A stretch of 64,000 nucleotides of DNA, from contig NZ_QJHK01000009.1 of the NCBI RefSeq assembly GCF_003202435.1, positions 1-64,000 on the forward strand, in the 5' to 3' direction. How positions within the stretch are numbered: the first letter of the stretch is position 1; each line of letters begins with the position of its first letter. The DNA is from Flavobacterium cheongpyeongense. Lineage in GTDB: Bacteria > Bacteroidota > Bacteroidia > Flavobacteriales > Flavobacteriaceae. This document shows positions 54,176 through 62,566 of this stretch, piece after piece. The translations under genes were made by a program, and so were the position numbers. The notes under the pieces are model-generated. The model had not been told where the DNA came from, ran no database searches, and was given only the letters and a program-made list of their open reading frames with translations.

Positions 54176-55234
54176 TCAGCTTACACGCATACCATTTCTT
54201 GTGGAATGATTCACCTGTTGACTCTCATTTGTCTTTTGCTGCTGTTTTACAGTTTCCATTGTTTTATTCCCCAATGCTGTTGATAGCGTAATTTTTCTTG
54301 AGTGCTCGTCATAAATATTTACTGATTTAAACTGAGGATTAGCTTCAATATAAAACCGATGTTCATTTCCATTTTTAATCAAGGTTACAGGCAGCCTATT
54401 TCCTTGTTTTAAATCATCCTTTAATTTATCGGCTTGAGTTTTATTGTTTAATTCCTTTAAAGGAAGTTGCTGTACGGCTTTTTCAAGATCATAACCGTAT
54501 CCGGAATAAAATTCTTTGATTCTATGATTGCCGCTAGCATCTTTGTCGTTAAGATCTAGTTGCATCCAGGATTTTTCCTTTTGAACCGCTCGTCCTGACA
54601 ACAAATTATAAGCCTGTGTTGTGTCAACAGAATTCCCTTCCTGTAATTTGAAATATTGACTTCTATTTTCTTCAGGTTTTAACTCATTATTTAGACTAGC
54701 TGTATAACCTTCAAATTGATACTGTCCGCTTTGGTCTTTAACAAAAGAAAGCTCATGATCCAGTCGTTCTTTTTCGTTGATGTAATAGGAAACCGGAATA
54801 GTAAATTGCTGGTGACCTTGTTTGATTTGTTGATCAATTTGATTTGACAAATCTCTAAAACCAATACGCTGCACTTGATCGCACAGCGCTTGGTTATTCT
54901 TCTGCTCTTCTTTTACATCCTTACGCACTGCAATTTGATCTATAAGCGGTGCGACAACTAGTTTACGAATGAGTCTTACCAATAAATTAGGATAAAGCTG
55001 TTTTAGAATCTTGTCCTTTTCCTGCTTGAGCATCTGCAAAGCAAAACGTTCCTCAATATTTTTGCTGCCCTTATATTTTGTTCCAATTCGCTCGTAATGA
55101 TGCAGCTTTTCTTTGATCAGTGACCTATTATTGGAAAGACTAAAATTAAACAGTTTACTAAAACGCTCTTCCCTGGAGCGCCACTGGTTCAATTCCATCT
55201 CTACTCTGTTTATGGGAAGTTGTTCGTTCATCAT
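54176..55234 (-). CDS. Conjugative-element protein with the DUF3945-like repeat, long copy
   Basis: 352 residues. The N-terminal 160 residues are helical and charged. The C-terminal part (about 160-330) is a module shared with the next gene: LLSGRAVQKE, SWMQLDLNDKDASGNHRIKE, GYGYDLEKAVQQLPLKEL, and EANPQFKSVNIYDEHSRKI. This is the type of module found in DUF3945/DUF4099-like proteins on Bacteroidetes mobile elements. Function is unknown. It lies 6 nt before its shorter paralogue in the same operon. Confidence 0.65.
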   Translation of the reverse strand: MMNEQLPINRVEMELNQWRSREERFSKLFNFSLSNNRSLIKEKLHHYERIGTKYKGSKNIEERFALQMLKQEKDKILKQLYPNLLVRLIRKLVVAPLIDQIAVRKDVKEEQKNNQALCDQVQRIGFRDLSNQIDQQIKQGHQQFTIPVSYYINEKERLDHELSFVKDQSGQYQFEGYTASLNNELKPEENRSQYFKLQEGNSVDTTQAYNLLSGRAVQKEKSWMQLDLNDKDASGNHRIKEFYSGYGYDLEKAVQQLPLKELNNKTQADKLKDDLKQGNRLPVTLIKNGNEHRFYIEANPQFKSVNIYDEHSRKITLSTALGNKTMETVKQQQKTNESQQVNHSTRNGMRVS

Positions 55235-55240
55235 TACTGA

Positions 55241-56038
55241 TTACATGGATTGACTTTTCTTTTTCTTCTTAGCTTCCTTTGGCACTTCAGGTCCATCATC
55301 ATCGGCTGTTTGGTTTTGTTTTTTGCTGCTCTGCTTTTCTGAGGTCTGCTGGCTTTCGGATTGTTTTTCTTCCTGAGCTTTACGATTGTCAATCCTTTTC
55401 ATATTATTATCATAGATATTAATTGTTTTGAATTGCGGGCTGGCTTCAATATACTGCTTGATCTCATTACCTCCTTTTTGGAAAGTAGCCGATTGCAGGT
55501 TTCCCTTTTTCAAAGAATTTATCAAGTCTTCTTTGTATTTTGGGGTTTCCAGTTCTTTAATCGGATGTTTGGAGAGTGCTGCTTCTAAATCATAGCCGTA
55601 ATTCTGATGGTAATGGTTTAGTTTAAAGTTTCCATTAGATTCGGATTGCTTAAAATCGATTTGAACCCAAGAATTGTAAATTTCTCCTTCCTTATTAGTA
55701 AGATCTTTATTTACTGATCTGCCTTCCATAAGATTGTAAGCCTCTTTCATGGTGATGTTGCTGCCTTTATTGATATAAAAGGTTTGCTCCAAATTTTCTT
55801 TGGAATTCTCTTTTTGCAATTCCACTTTATAAGAATTAAAGAAATACAGATCACTTTCTTTTGACTTATTGAAATTTAACGTAGCTGTAGCAGTATCATT
55901 ACCATATTGCGCATTATGCGTCAAAGTGAAATTAGGTTCTTCCTTTTGCATTTTTTCTTTTAATTCAGACTCTAATGTATCTCCAAAACCAGTGTACTTT
56001 AACTGGTCGCGTAAGTATTCAAAATTTTTCTCGTTCAT
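55241..56038 (-). CDS. Conjugative-element protein with the DUF3945-like repeat, short copy
   Basis: 265 residues. Shares the whole module of the gene at 54176 (LMEGRSVNKD, SWVQIDFKQSESNGNFKL, NYGYDLEAALSKHPIKEL, EASPQFKTINIYDNNMKRI), so the two arose by duplication. The tail (about 225-265) is a low-complexity Lys/Gln/Ser stretch. No membrane segment. It follows traN after 28 nt on the same strand, where other elements carry traO to traQ. Confidence 0.65.
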   Translation of the reverse strand: MNEKNFEYLRDQLKYTGFGDTLESELKEKMQKEEPNFTLTHNAQYGNDTATATLNFNKSKESDLYFFNSYKVELQKENSKENLEQTFYINKGSNITMKEAYNLMEGRSVNKDLTNKEGEIYNSWVQIDFKQSESNGNFKLNHYHQNYGYDLEAALSKHPIKELETPKYKEDLINSLKKGNLQSATFQKGGNEIKQYIEASPQFKTINIYDNNMKRIDNRKAQEEKQSESQQTSEKQSSKKQNQTADDDGPEVPKEAKKKKKSQSM

Positions 56039-56066
56039 GATTTCAATTTTTTAATTATTAAATAGT

Positions 56067-56921
56067 TTATAGTTTGGGAAGTACAGTCACCTGTACCAGT
56101 TTTGTATTCTTGACATGTTCTTCTAAATGTCTGCCGCCATTTTTTTCCATGAGCTGTATGGCTAAATATTTTTTTTCCGGAATTGTAAATTTTGGTAGCG
56201 CAAACACAAAGATGTTTTCTGCTTCAGCTTGAATTTTATCAACTTCATTCAGGATATAAATTGGTTTAATTTCGATTTCCTGTGAAGCAGTACGTTTTAT
56301 TTTTTTAGTGTCGCGAATAAAAAAACGAAGCTGGTCTATCTCATAATTGATTTTAGAATTGTTGGTTATCTTTATCCTGTAATACATTACTTCGTCACGA
56401 ATAAAAATTCCATTGAGCCTAAAATCAATATCGTATTTACTTTCCTTTTGACCTCGCAGCTTTTTTTTGTCGTATAGCGCTAATTTTGAATATTCCTCAA
56501 TATCCTGATCATTAATAATTTCATCTGAAAAATAAATTTCCTGTCCATCGGGCTTAGTTTTATTAAGGGTAAGATTCAGCTGCGCAAACTCTTCGTCATA
56601 GTTTATTACAAAAGAATAGAGTTTCCCGTCTGCAGTAACTACGGTAAGATTAGTTTGGAAAAATCCTTTTTGGGCCGCCTTGATCTGAAGAATGTTTTCG
56701 AGACCTTTCGCTTTTTGTACCAGTATATCGGGACTTCCTTTATCAACGCTTCTTATAGCAAAAGGAAATACAATATTGGTCGTTTTTGAATAGGCTATCA
56801 TTAAAGAGTCCGATTCCGTTTTGGATAAATGGTTTTTACTTAATTGCTGTGCTAATACACCGATGGTCATAAATAATAAATAACCCATCACCAATAGTTT
56901 AAAATTTTTCATCTGTATCAT
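56067..56921 (-). CDS. traN: Conjugative transposon protein TraN
   Basis: 284 residues with a signal peptide (about 1-24, ending VLAQ). The mature part is the TraN (DUF4138) domain: SKTTNIVFPFAIRSVDKGS at the start, an AQLNL strand, ITNNSKINYEIDQLRFFIRD in the middle and an EKNGGRHLEEHV tail. TraN is thought to be part of the outer-membrane/periplasmic channel, with TraM, like VirB9/VirB10. It follows traM after 9 nt. Confidence 0.85.
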   Translation of the reverse strand: MIQMKNFKLLVMGYLLFMTIGVLAQQLSKNHLSKTESDSLMIAYSKTTNIVFPFAIRSVDKGSPDILVQKAKGLENILQIKAAQKGFFQTNLTVVTADGKLYSFVINYDEEFAQLNLTLNKTKPDGQEIYFSDEIINDQDIEEYSKLALYDKKKLRGQKESKYDIDFRLNGIFIRDEVMYYRIKITNNSKINYEIDQLRFFIRDTKKIKRTASQEIEIKPIYILNEVDKIQAEAENIFVFALPKFTIPEKKYLAIQLMEKNGGRHLEEHVKNTKLVQVTVLPKL

Positions 56922-56930
56922 TTTTAGTTT

Positions 56931-58214
56931 TTAATTGGAATCATTTTGTTTCTGTTTTTCATCACGCAGCAGTACTTTATACCCCGCTTTTACAACTACT
57001 TTAACTAGTTTTACTTTTTTACTTAGCAGGCTTTTAGCCGCTTCAATTCCCGCTCCAGCCGCCTGAGCTCCCCAGGAATCGTCTAGTGATGCAACTCCTA
57101 AAGTTTGCATGGAGCGATCAGCGGATGCTTTGGCGACATCACGATTAATGGCTCCCGGAATATATATACCAACAAGTCCATCCATGTCGTAAACAGACAA
57201 ATCCACCGGAAATAAGGAGTTGTTGTATCTAATACTACTAATGTTGATTGTCAGCCTTTCTCCCTTTAACGAAGCTGTTCCAAACAAAAAATTGTCTTTT
57301 GGAATTTTAATGCCATTTATAAATATGTCATTCATGAGTCGGAATTTAACTGTCGAGCCATTTACAATTGTTTGTGTTTCATGAATAATGGCTTCTACAG
57401 CATTCTGCATTGAATCATCATTTTCGAGTTCGTCTAAAGAGTAAAAACCATTCTGTTTATACTCAGAACTGTTCATTGTTTTGCTTTGTAAAGAAGAAAC
57501 AGGATCTTCATACGCTTTGGTGGAAATAGTAAAGACTTGTCCACGCTGAGCCTCGGAAGCTTTTTTCAATTTTTCTTGCACTCTGTTGGGATGTTGGATA
57601 TCCAAAATACTCTCGAGCATTCCACCGAGCTGTTGTAGTTCCGGATCCTGACTTTCCTGCTCTTCATTCATGGATTGCATCATTTGTTCGAGCCTGTCCA
57701 CATCATTGGAATGCAGCGAGGTTTCATTCGATTTTGCAATTTTTACATAATCTTTATTTTGCTCCGGAACTGCTACTGGTGTATTTATTGCTTTTTGCAA
57801 TGCTTCCAATTTTTGATGTACTTTTTCTTCGTTTGGATCGCGATAAACAGATTTATTTAAACCATGTCGCTCTTTTCTCTGAGTAACAGCACTGCTGTCT
57901 TCGGTTGAATCAATCTGAAAAGACTGGCTCAAATAGTTGGGATCTTTTTTAATAAGTTCATCAAGCTTTGCTGAATCAAGTGCAGCCAGATCGTAATAAT
58001 TCATTTTATCCATTGGAAGTCCTTCTTTCAGGTTCGCATTGGGAAGTTTTAGATTAAAACCTTTTTGCTGTGGTGCTGCTGAGTTGGCAGCATCCATTTT
58101 TCCACCTCCCAATGCCCAAAATATGGCAGTTAGAAATGGCAAAGCCAATATTGGCAGTACCAAGAGCATCTTACGATGTTTTAAGGCCTTTAATGATTTT
58201 GTGTTTTGTTCCAT
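56931..58214 (-). CDS. traM: Conjugative transposon protein TraM
   Basis: 427 residues. One membrane helix near the N-terminus (about 15-37, LVLPILALPFLTAIFWALGG), a long polar, helical linker (about 40-250), and a C-terminal beta domain (about 270-425) with STVKFRLMNDIFINGIKIPK and LFPVDLSVYDMDGLVGIYIPG. This layout is VirB10-like: a core protein that spans from inner membrane to the outer channel. It is 4 nt from the next gene. Confidence 0.9.
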   Translation of the reverse strand: MEQNTKSLKALKHRKMLLVLPILALPFLTAIFWALGGGKMDAANSAAPQQKGFNLKLPNANLKEGLPMDKMNYYDLAALDSAKLDELIKKDPNYLSQSFQIDSTEDSSAVTQRKERHGLNKSVYRDPNEEKVHQKLEALQKAINTPVAVPEQNKDYVKIAKSNETSLHSNDVDRLEQMMQSMNEEQESQDPELQQLGGMLESILDIQHPNRVQEKLKKASEAQRGQVFTISTKAYEDPVSSLQSKTMNSSEYKQNGFYSLDELENDDSMQNAVEAIIHETQTIVNGSTVKFRLMNDIFINGIKIPKDNFLFGTASLKGERLTINISSIRYNNSLFPVDLSVYDMDGLVGIYIPGAINRDVAKASADRSMQTLGVASLDDSWGAQAAGAGIEAAKSLLSKKVKLVKVVVKAGYKVLLRDEKQKQNDSN

Positions 58215-58218
58215 GATA

Positions 58219-58713
58219 TTAATTTTTAAGATGTGAGTAATAATAATTTTCTATTATTGTTAAACTGTCCAGAAGTCCGGGACGATTTAATACAATGCTG
58301 TCATGCGTTTTTTTCCCTGTCGGACTGCGCCCCAAACTATCCATATACCTACGAAAACTTGTGATTTTTTCAAATTCAGTTTCGCTAATAATTGTATTGA
58401 GTTCAAGAGGCTTTTCTTTTGTGGGTACCAGATTGGTTGGTTTGGTAATCGGGGTTACTGTTATATTTCTATTTTTATTACCTGAAAAACTATTAACAAT
58501 CAGGTATATACTGCAGCTAGTTGTAAATACTGTAAAACACAACAGAATCACAATCCAGTTAAGACGTGTAAAATGAGCTGTTTTGCGTTCCAGCCAATTG
58601 GCGCATTTATACTGCAATCGCAGATTAGCCTGGTCAAACTTTTGCCATAGATTATTTTTAGCAGTTGCAAGAACATCGCTTTTTTTGCTATTTCGTTTAA
58701 AAAATAGTTTCAT
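58219..58713 (-). CDS. Small single-pass protein at the TraL position
   Basis: 164 residues. A basic N-terminal region (LFFKRNSKK), one membrane helix at about 54-75 (IVILLCFTVFTTSCSIYLIV), then a periplasmic part with no recognised fold. It sits between traK and traM, where traL lies in CTnDOT, but I cannot see clear TraL sequence features. Probably part of the mating-pair apparatus. Confidence 0.6.
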   Translation of the reverse strand: MKLFFKRNSKKSDVLATAKNNLWQKFDQANLRLQYKCANWLERKTAHFTRLNWIVILLCFTVFTTSCSIYLIVNSFSGNKNRNITVTPITKPTNLVPTKEKPLELNTIISETEFEKITSFRRYMDSLGRSPTGKKTHDSIVLNRPGLLDSLTIIENYYYSHLKN

Positions 58714-58727
58714 GATGTACAGCTTTA

Positions 58728-59348
58728 TTATTTTCTATTTTCAGTACTTATGTCCAGATTCTCAATAGTATTCCAGCGCTCGATTAAAAAGCCATGCGGG
58801 TTGTTGTCACTTCTCGATACATTGCGAAGGTTGCCTTCTGTTATAAGGTTTCGATGTGCAATACTGGTGGTACGAATGATATTTTGAGTAGCATAACATC
58901 GGAATTCATACGGATAGTTGTTAAGGTCAATAGTCACACTGTCAATCTGTATCGTCTGGCTGACGTTCCCTGATATAATGCCGGAGTAATAACCGTTTTC
59001 CTTTAAATCGTCATAGACCCGTTTGGCACTGTCATCCGCCAGATAAAGAGCCTTTGTTACATTGCTTTTAATGACTTTATCATCCGGGTCAAGTGTAAAA
59101 AACAGCTTATGAAACGTTTTTACATGATCCCTTGCCTCTACAGGTATATTGTCTTTTCGGTCCGAAGCATAGGCTTCCAGCGCCTTTCCGTTAGCCAGTA
59201 TATAAACCTTGTTCTGCATTTGAGATACAAGCGCAAAACTTTTATAAAGTGAAAAGCAGCTAATCAGGATACATCCTATAATGACCAGCAGGGTAAAACC
59301 ACGAACATGCCGAAAGGCAGTGTCAATATTTTTCATTTTGCTAAACAT
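58728..59348 (-). CDS. traK: Conjugative transposon protein TraK
   Basis: 206 residues: a short cytosolic start, one membrane helix (about 18-42), then an NTF2-like periplasmic domain with VEARDHVKTFHKLFFTLDPD, a TKALYLADDSAKRVYDDL helix and a final strand FRCYATQNIIRTT. This is the VirB8-like assembly factor of the type IV secretion machine. It follows traJ after 17 nt. Confidence 0.88.
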   Translation of the reverse strand: MFSKMKNIDTAFRHVRGFTLLVIIGCILISCFSLYKSFALVSQMQNKVYILANGKALEAYASDRKDNIPVEARDHVKTFHKLFFTLDPDDKVIKSNVTKALYLADDSAKRVYDDLKENGYYSGIISGNVSQTIQIDSVTIDLNNYPYEFRCYATQNIIRTTSIAHRNLITEGNLRNVSRSDNNPHGFLIERWNTIENLDISTENRK

Positions 59349-59365
59349 AAACTTTGAATTTAGGG

Positions 59366-60562
59366 TTAAGATTTACCTTTTAATTTATCAGCCATATAAT
59401 TATCCTTGTCCTTGAAGTAAGGCGCAGAATTTCCGGAATCTGATATGCTTTGATACATACGACCGGCAGCATTCCCCATAGCATCCGCTACCATTGTTGT
59501 CCCTTGAGATGTAGTATTGACAATGGAAGTTGTAGAATTACTAAACATACTGGTCACTTTTTGTCCCAGTGCACCGCCACCTCCGGCATGAACAATGTAA
59601 TTAGCAACAGAAGGGACAGTGAAATAACCTATAATTCCAATAATCATAAAGACCAGATAGGCAACATCAGTCCTGCTAAAGAAAGTCTCTCCATATTCTC
59701 CTGCTTGCGCAATATCAATCTTTAGCATATTCTCCTGAATTTTTCCGATGATGCTTCCAAATATGTTAGCCACGGGAAGCCACAGATAGATATTGATGTA
59801 ACGTGCCAGCCAGACGGTAAGGGTGTGTTGAAAACCATCGAAGACCGAAATGCCAAAAACGATTGGACCTAAAATAGAAAGTACCACCAATTGAAAAGTC
59901 CGCAGTGTATCGATGCACAGGGAAGCAGCTTCAAATAATACACGCAGTACCTCGCTCATCCATTCTTTTACTGAATTGCGGAAATTATAAGAGGCCTTGC
60001 TCATGGCAAATTTGATGTCATTTCCAATACCATCCAGCATTCCCTGACCACTTGGATCTGCATCATCATGGGTATATCGGTACCATTTATCCTGGTCTCC
60101 GCTTCCTGTAGATCCCACATACATTTTCCAGGGATCTGTTTCTTTGAGCGCTTCTTCTTTTTCTTTAAGCAGTCTTTCAATCGCTTTATTAGATCCTTCC
60201 ACCATTGCAGCAGTTGCTGTAACAGTAGGTTTCATGACACCATTAATCATATAGAGGACAGAGGGAAAAATCATAATACAAAATCCAATAACAAAGGGAC
60301 GAAAGAGTGGATAGAAGTCGATGGGTTCAGCACTGGCAATATGTCTCCAGACTCTTGAGGCGATATACCACATAGCGGCAAAACCGGCAAGTCCCTGTCC
60401 GACGCCAATCAGATTACTGCATAAGGGCATCATTTCATCATACAATTGTTCCAGTACACTATGCAGTCCGTTCATGTCGTCTGCAATTCCTTGTGCCTGT
60501 ATCGTAAATGGCAATATCATTGCAGGAAGAACAAGTATTATTTGCTTATTTATCTTTATCAT
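59366..60562 (-). CDS. traJ: Conjugative transposon protein TraJ
   Basis: 398 residues with a signal-like first helix (1-24) and at least six more membrane segments (about 48-70, 82-105, 215-240, 270-290, 305-330). The HSVLEQLYDEMMPLCSNLIG stretch and GFCIMIFPSVLYMINGVM are typical of TraJ. It is the VirB6/TrbL-like inner-membrane channel protein. Located between TraI-type genes and traK as in CTnDOT. Confidence 0.9.
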   Translation of the reverse strand: MIKINKQIILVLPAMILPFTIQAQGIADDMNGLHSVLEQLYDEMMPLCSNLIGVGQGLAGFAAMWYIASRVWRHIASAEPIDFYPLFRPFVIGFCIMIFPSVLYMINGVMKPTVTATAAMVEGSNKAIERLLKEKEEALKETDPWKMYVGSTGSGDQDKWYRYTHDDADPSGQGMLDGIGNDIKFAMSKASYNFRNSVKEWMSEVLRVLFEAASLCIDTLRTFQLVVLSILGPIVFGISVFDGFQHTLTVWLARYINIYLWLPVANIFGSIIGKIQENMLKIDIAQAGEYGETFFSRTDVAYLVFMIIGIIGYFTVPSVANYIVHAGGGGALGQKVTSMFSNSTTSIVNTTSQGTTMVADAMGNAAGRMYQSISDSGNSAPYFKDKDNYMADKLKGKS

Positions 60563-60574
60563 AACAGTGGATAT

Positions 60575-61210
60575 TTAGTTATTTAACTTATAAATACTGC
60601 GCATTGCCTGCGTATCATTATGCTCTTTTGCAGGCTGTAAAGCCAGTACAGCAGTATTATTGTTGAAGTTTCTCAGGAACAAAAGTTTGTCCTGCATATC
60701 TGCATATATTTTGTCAATAGCGGCCAGCCTTTCATCATCCGACATTCGCATTTTATTTGCGGTAATCACCGACGTCAGTTCATCAAGATTTCTAAGACTT
60801 TGCTTAAAAAGATTATCGTACACCCTTTCGAAATAGGCAATTTCTTCAGCATTGAAATTTTTACTGTCCCTAAAGCGGCTAAAAGCGGACTTGTATTCTT
60901 TTACCAAGAGCACCTGATAATTCACAATATCACCTATACGCCTGTAATTCTTAACTGTGGGGCTAACCTGCATGAGCGCATCAAGAAATGTTTCATGAAG
61001 GTTGAAATTTCCTTCAGACAAATCTTTTACAGTATTATAGCCTCCACTTAGTATTTCATAGCCCTTTTTCATATCCTTTAAAATCTGTTTGAACTGGGCC
61101 AATTTCTCTATGTTCAAAATCAATTGCTGGATTTCCTGTTTTTGAGCGGTTATCGGGGATGGAAATAGCAATCCGGTAAACACAATTCCTACAATCAGTA
61201 ATTTTTTCAT
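60575..61210 (-). CDS. TraI-like protein, copy 3
   Basis: 211 residues, signal peptide about 1-22 (FPSPITAQ), rest helical with coiled-coil heptads (LNIEKLAQFKQILKDMKKGY). The last third (MSDDERLAAIDKIYADMQ) aligns with the two genes upstream, so the three are tandem paralogues. VirB5-like pilus or periplasmic component is the most likely role. Its start overlaps the previous gene's end by 4 nt. Confidence 0.75.
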   Translation of the reverse strand: MKKLLIVGIVFTGLLFPSPITAQKQEIQQLILNIEKLAQFKQILKDMKKGYEILSGGYNTVKDLSEGNFNLHETFLDALMQVSPTVKNYRRIGDIVNYQVLLVKEYKSAFSRFRDSKNFNAEEIAYFERVYDNLFKQSLRNLDELTSVITANKMRMSDDERLAAIDKIYADMQDKLLFLRNFNNNTAVLALQPAKEHNDTQAMRSIYKLNN

Positions 61211-61836
61211 GGCAAATCAGTATTTATGCCGTTCAGGACACGGCTGTTTTTTGCTTCTTTCAATTCGGTTGCTTTTGATACAGCCAGGATTTTAGTTTCA
61301 TTACTGAAGCTCTCAGAAAAAGCGTAGTTATCCAGCATATTCTGGTAAATCATATCAATGCGTTTCATTCGTTCATCATCTTTCATTTCTAAATTTCCGT
61401 CCGTAACGATTGTTAGAAGCTCATCCAGATTGGTATCACAATTTTTGATTACCCTTTCAAAGACCCTTTTGATATAATCGACTTCATCTCCATGAAGCAA
61501 ATCATCCTGCCGGATTTGCTGATGTAAGCTCTTGTAGCTTTTCATGATTTTTGTCTGGAGCCCTATAATTTCCGTAACCCTTGCATACTTTTTTATTTTG
61601 GGATTGACTGTCTTTAGGGAATTCAGGTAATCGGTATGAAGATTAAATTCTCCACGTTTGAACTCTCCTATGGTATTGAGTCCTTTTTTGACTGCGGAAT
61701 AGCCTTTTTGAGCATATCCGATATAGACTTGCAGGGCTGCTATTTGCTCTAAAAGCATCCTTTGCTGTTTTGCCTGTGCCTGAAGATTCCCTGTGGCCAG
61801 TGCAGTAAAAAGCACTACTAAAAATATCTTTTTCAT
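61207..61836 (-). CDS. TraI-like protein, copy 2
   Basis: 209 residues with a signal peptide (about 1-20, GNLQAQA). Same helical fold as copies 1 and 3: LEQIAALQVYIGYAQKGY near the start and MKDDERMKRIDMIYQNML near the end. Overlaps copy 3 by 4 nt (ATGA-type coupling). Cytosolic TerB-like helices have been proposed for such proteins, but the signal peptide favours the periplasm. Confidence 0.75.
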   Translation of the reverse strand: MKKIFLVVLFTALATGNLQAQAKQQRMLLEQIAALQVYIGYAQKGYSAVKKGLNTIGEFKRGEFNLHTDYLNSLKTVNPKIKKYARVTEIIGLQTKIMKSYKSLHQQIRQDDLLHGDEVDYIKRVFERVIKNCDTNLDELLTIVTDGNLEMKDDERMKRIDMIYQNMLDNYAFSESFSNETKILAVSKATELKEAKNSRVLNGINTDLP

Positions 61837-61851
61837 GATTTTATTTGTTGT

Positions 61852-62538
61852 TTACGGAATTCCGTAAAATTGTTTAACGGATTTGACATCATGCTCTGTT
61901 TTGGCTCTTTGAAGGCTCAGTAGTATATTCTGTCTGTTGAAGAGTGTCAGATCATCATAATTAGCATCAATCTGATCTGCAGCAGCATTAATAATCTCCA
62001 GTCTTTTGGCATCACTCATCTGGGTGGTAAAAGAATCCAATACAAGGAAAATCTGATCGATGTTCTTCAGGCTTTCATCGAGTATTCCCGAATACACACT
62101 TTGCATGTAATCGAGTTCGCTGGCCTTAAAATGAGCATCCTTTTGAAACAGGTTCCACGCTCTTTCGTATTCATCTACCAAACGAACCTGCTTTTCACTG
62201 ATATCTTTGATACGCTGGTAATAGGTAATAATGGATTTAACTTTTGCCAGTTCCTCATAATAATTCTTGTAGAGTTCTTTTTGTTTCTGGGTCCAATCTG
62301 AAATCTCATCCAGCTTTAGTTTGGAGAGTACATTTTCTATTTTTTTCTGCGCATTCTGCAGCCAGATCGTTTTGTTTTGCAGTTTTTGGATCCTAAGGTC
62401 AATAGCCTTAATTACTTTTTTGGCAACCGCTTTTACGATTTCTAAAATCGGTATTGCTGCAACCGTTGCCGGTCTTGCCGGAGTGCTAATCAGTAAACAG
62501 CACAACAGGCAAATCATGATTTTCTTTTTTGTTTTCAT
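61852..62538 (-). CDS. traI: TraI-like protein, copy 1
   Basis: 228 residues. A signal peptide (about 1-24), then a long helical protein with heptad-like spacing (KLQNKTIWLQNAQKKIENVL, YNKYYEELAKVK-like) and the shared C-terminus (MSDAKRLEIINAAADQID, NILLSLQRAK). Longer at the N-terminal side than the other two. It is the standard TraI of CTn elements, directly after traG. Confidence 0.8.
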   Translation of the reverse strand: MKTKKKIMICLLCCLLISTPARPATVAAIPILEIVKAVAKKVIKAIDLRIQKLQNKTIWLQNAQKKIENVLSKLKLDEISDWTQKQKELYKNYYEELAKVKSIITYYQRIKDISEKQVRLVDEYERAWNLFQKDAHFKASELDYMQSVYSGILDESLKNIDQIFLVLDSFTTQMSDAKRLEIINAAADQIDANYDDLTLFNRQNILLSLQRAKTEHDVKSVKQFYGIP

Positions 62539-62566
62539 AAGTATTGTTGTTTAGTTTTCATATTTT

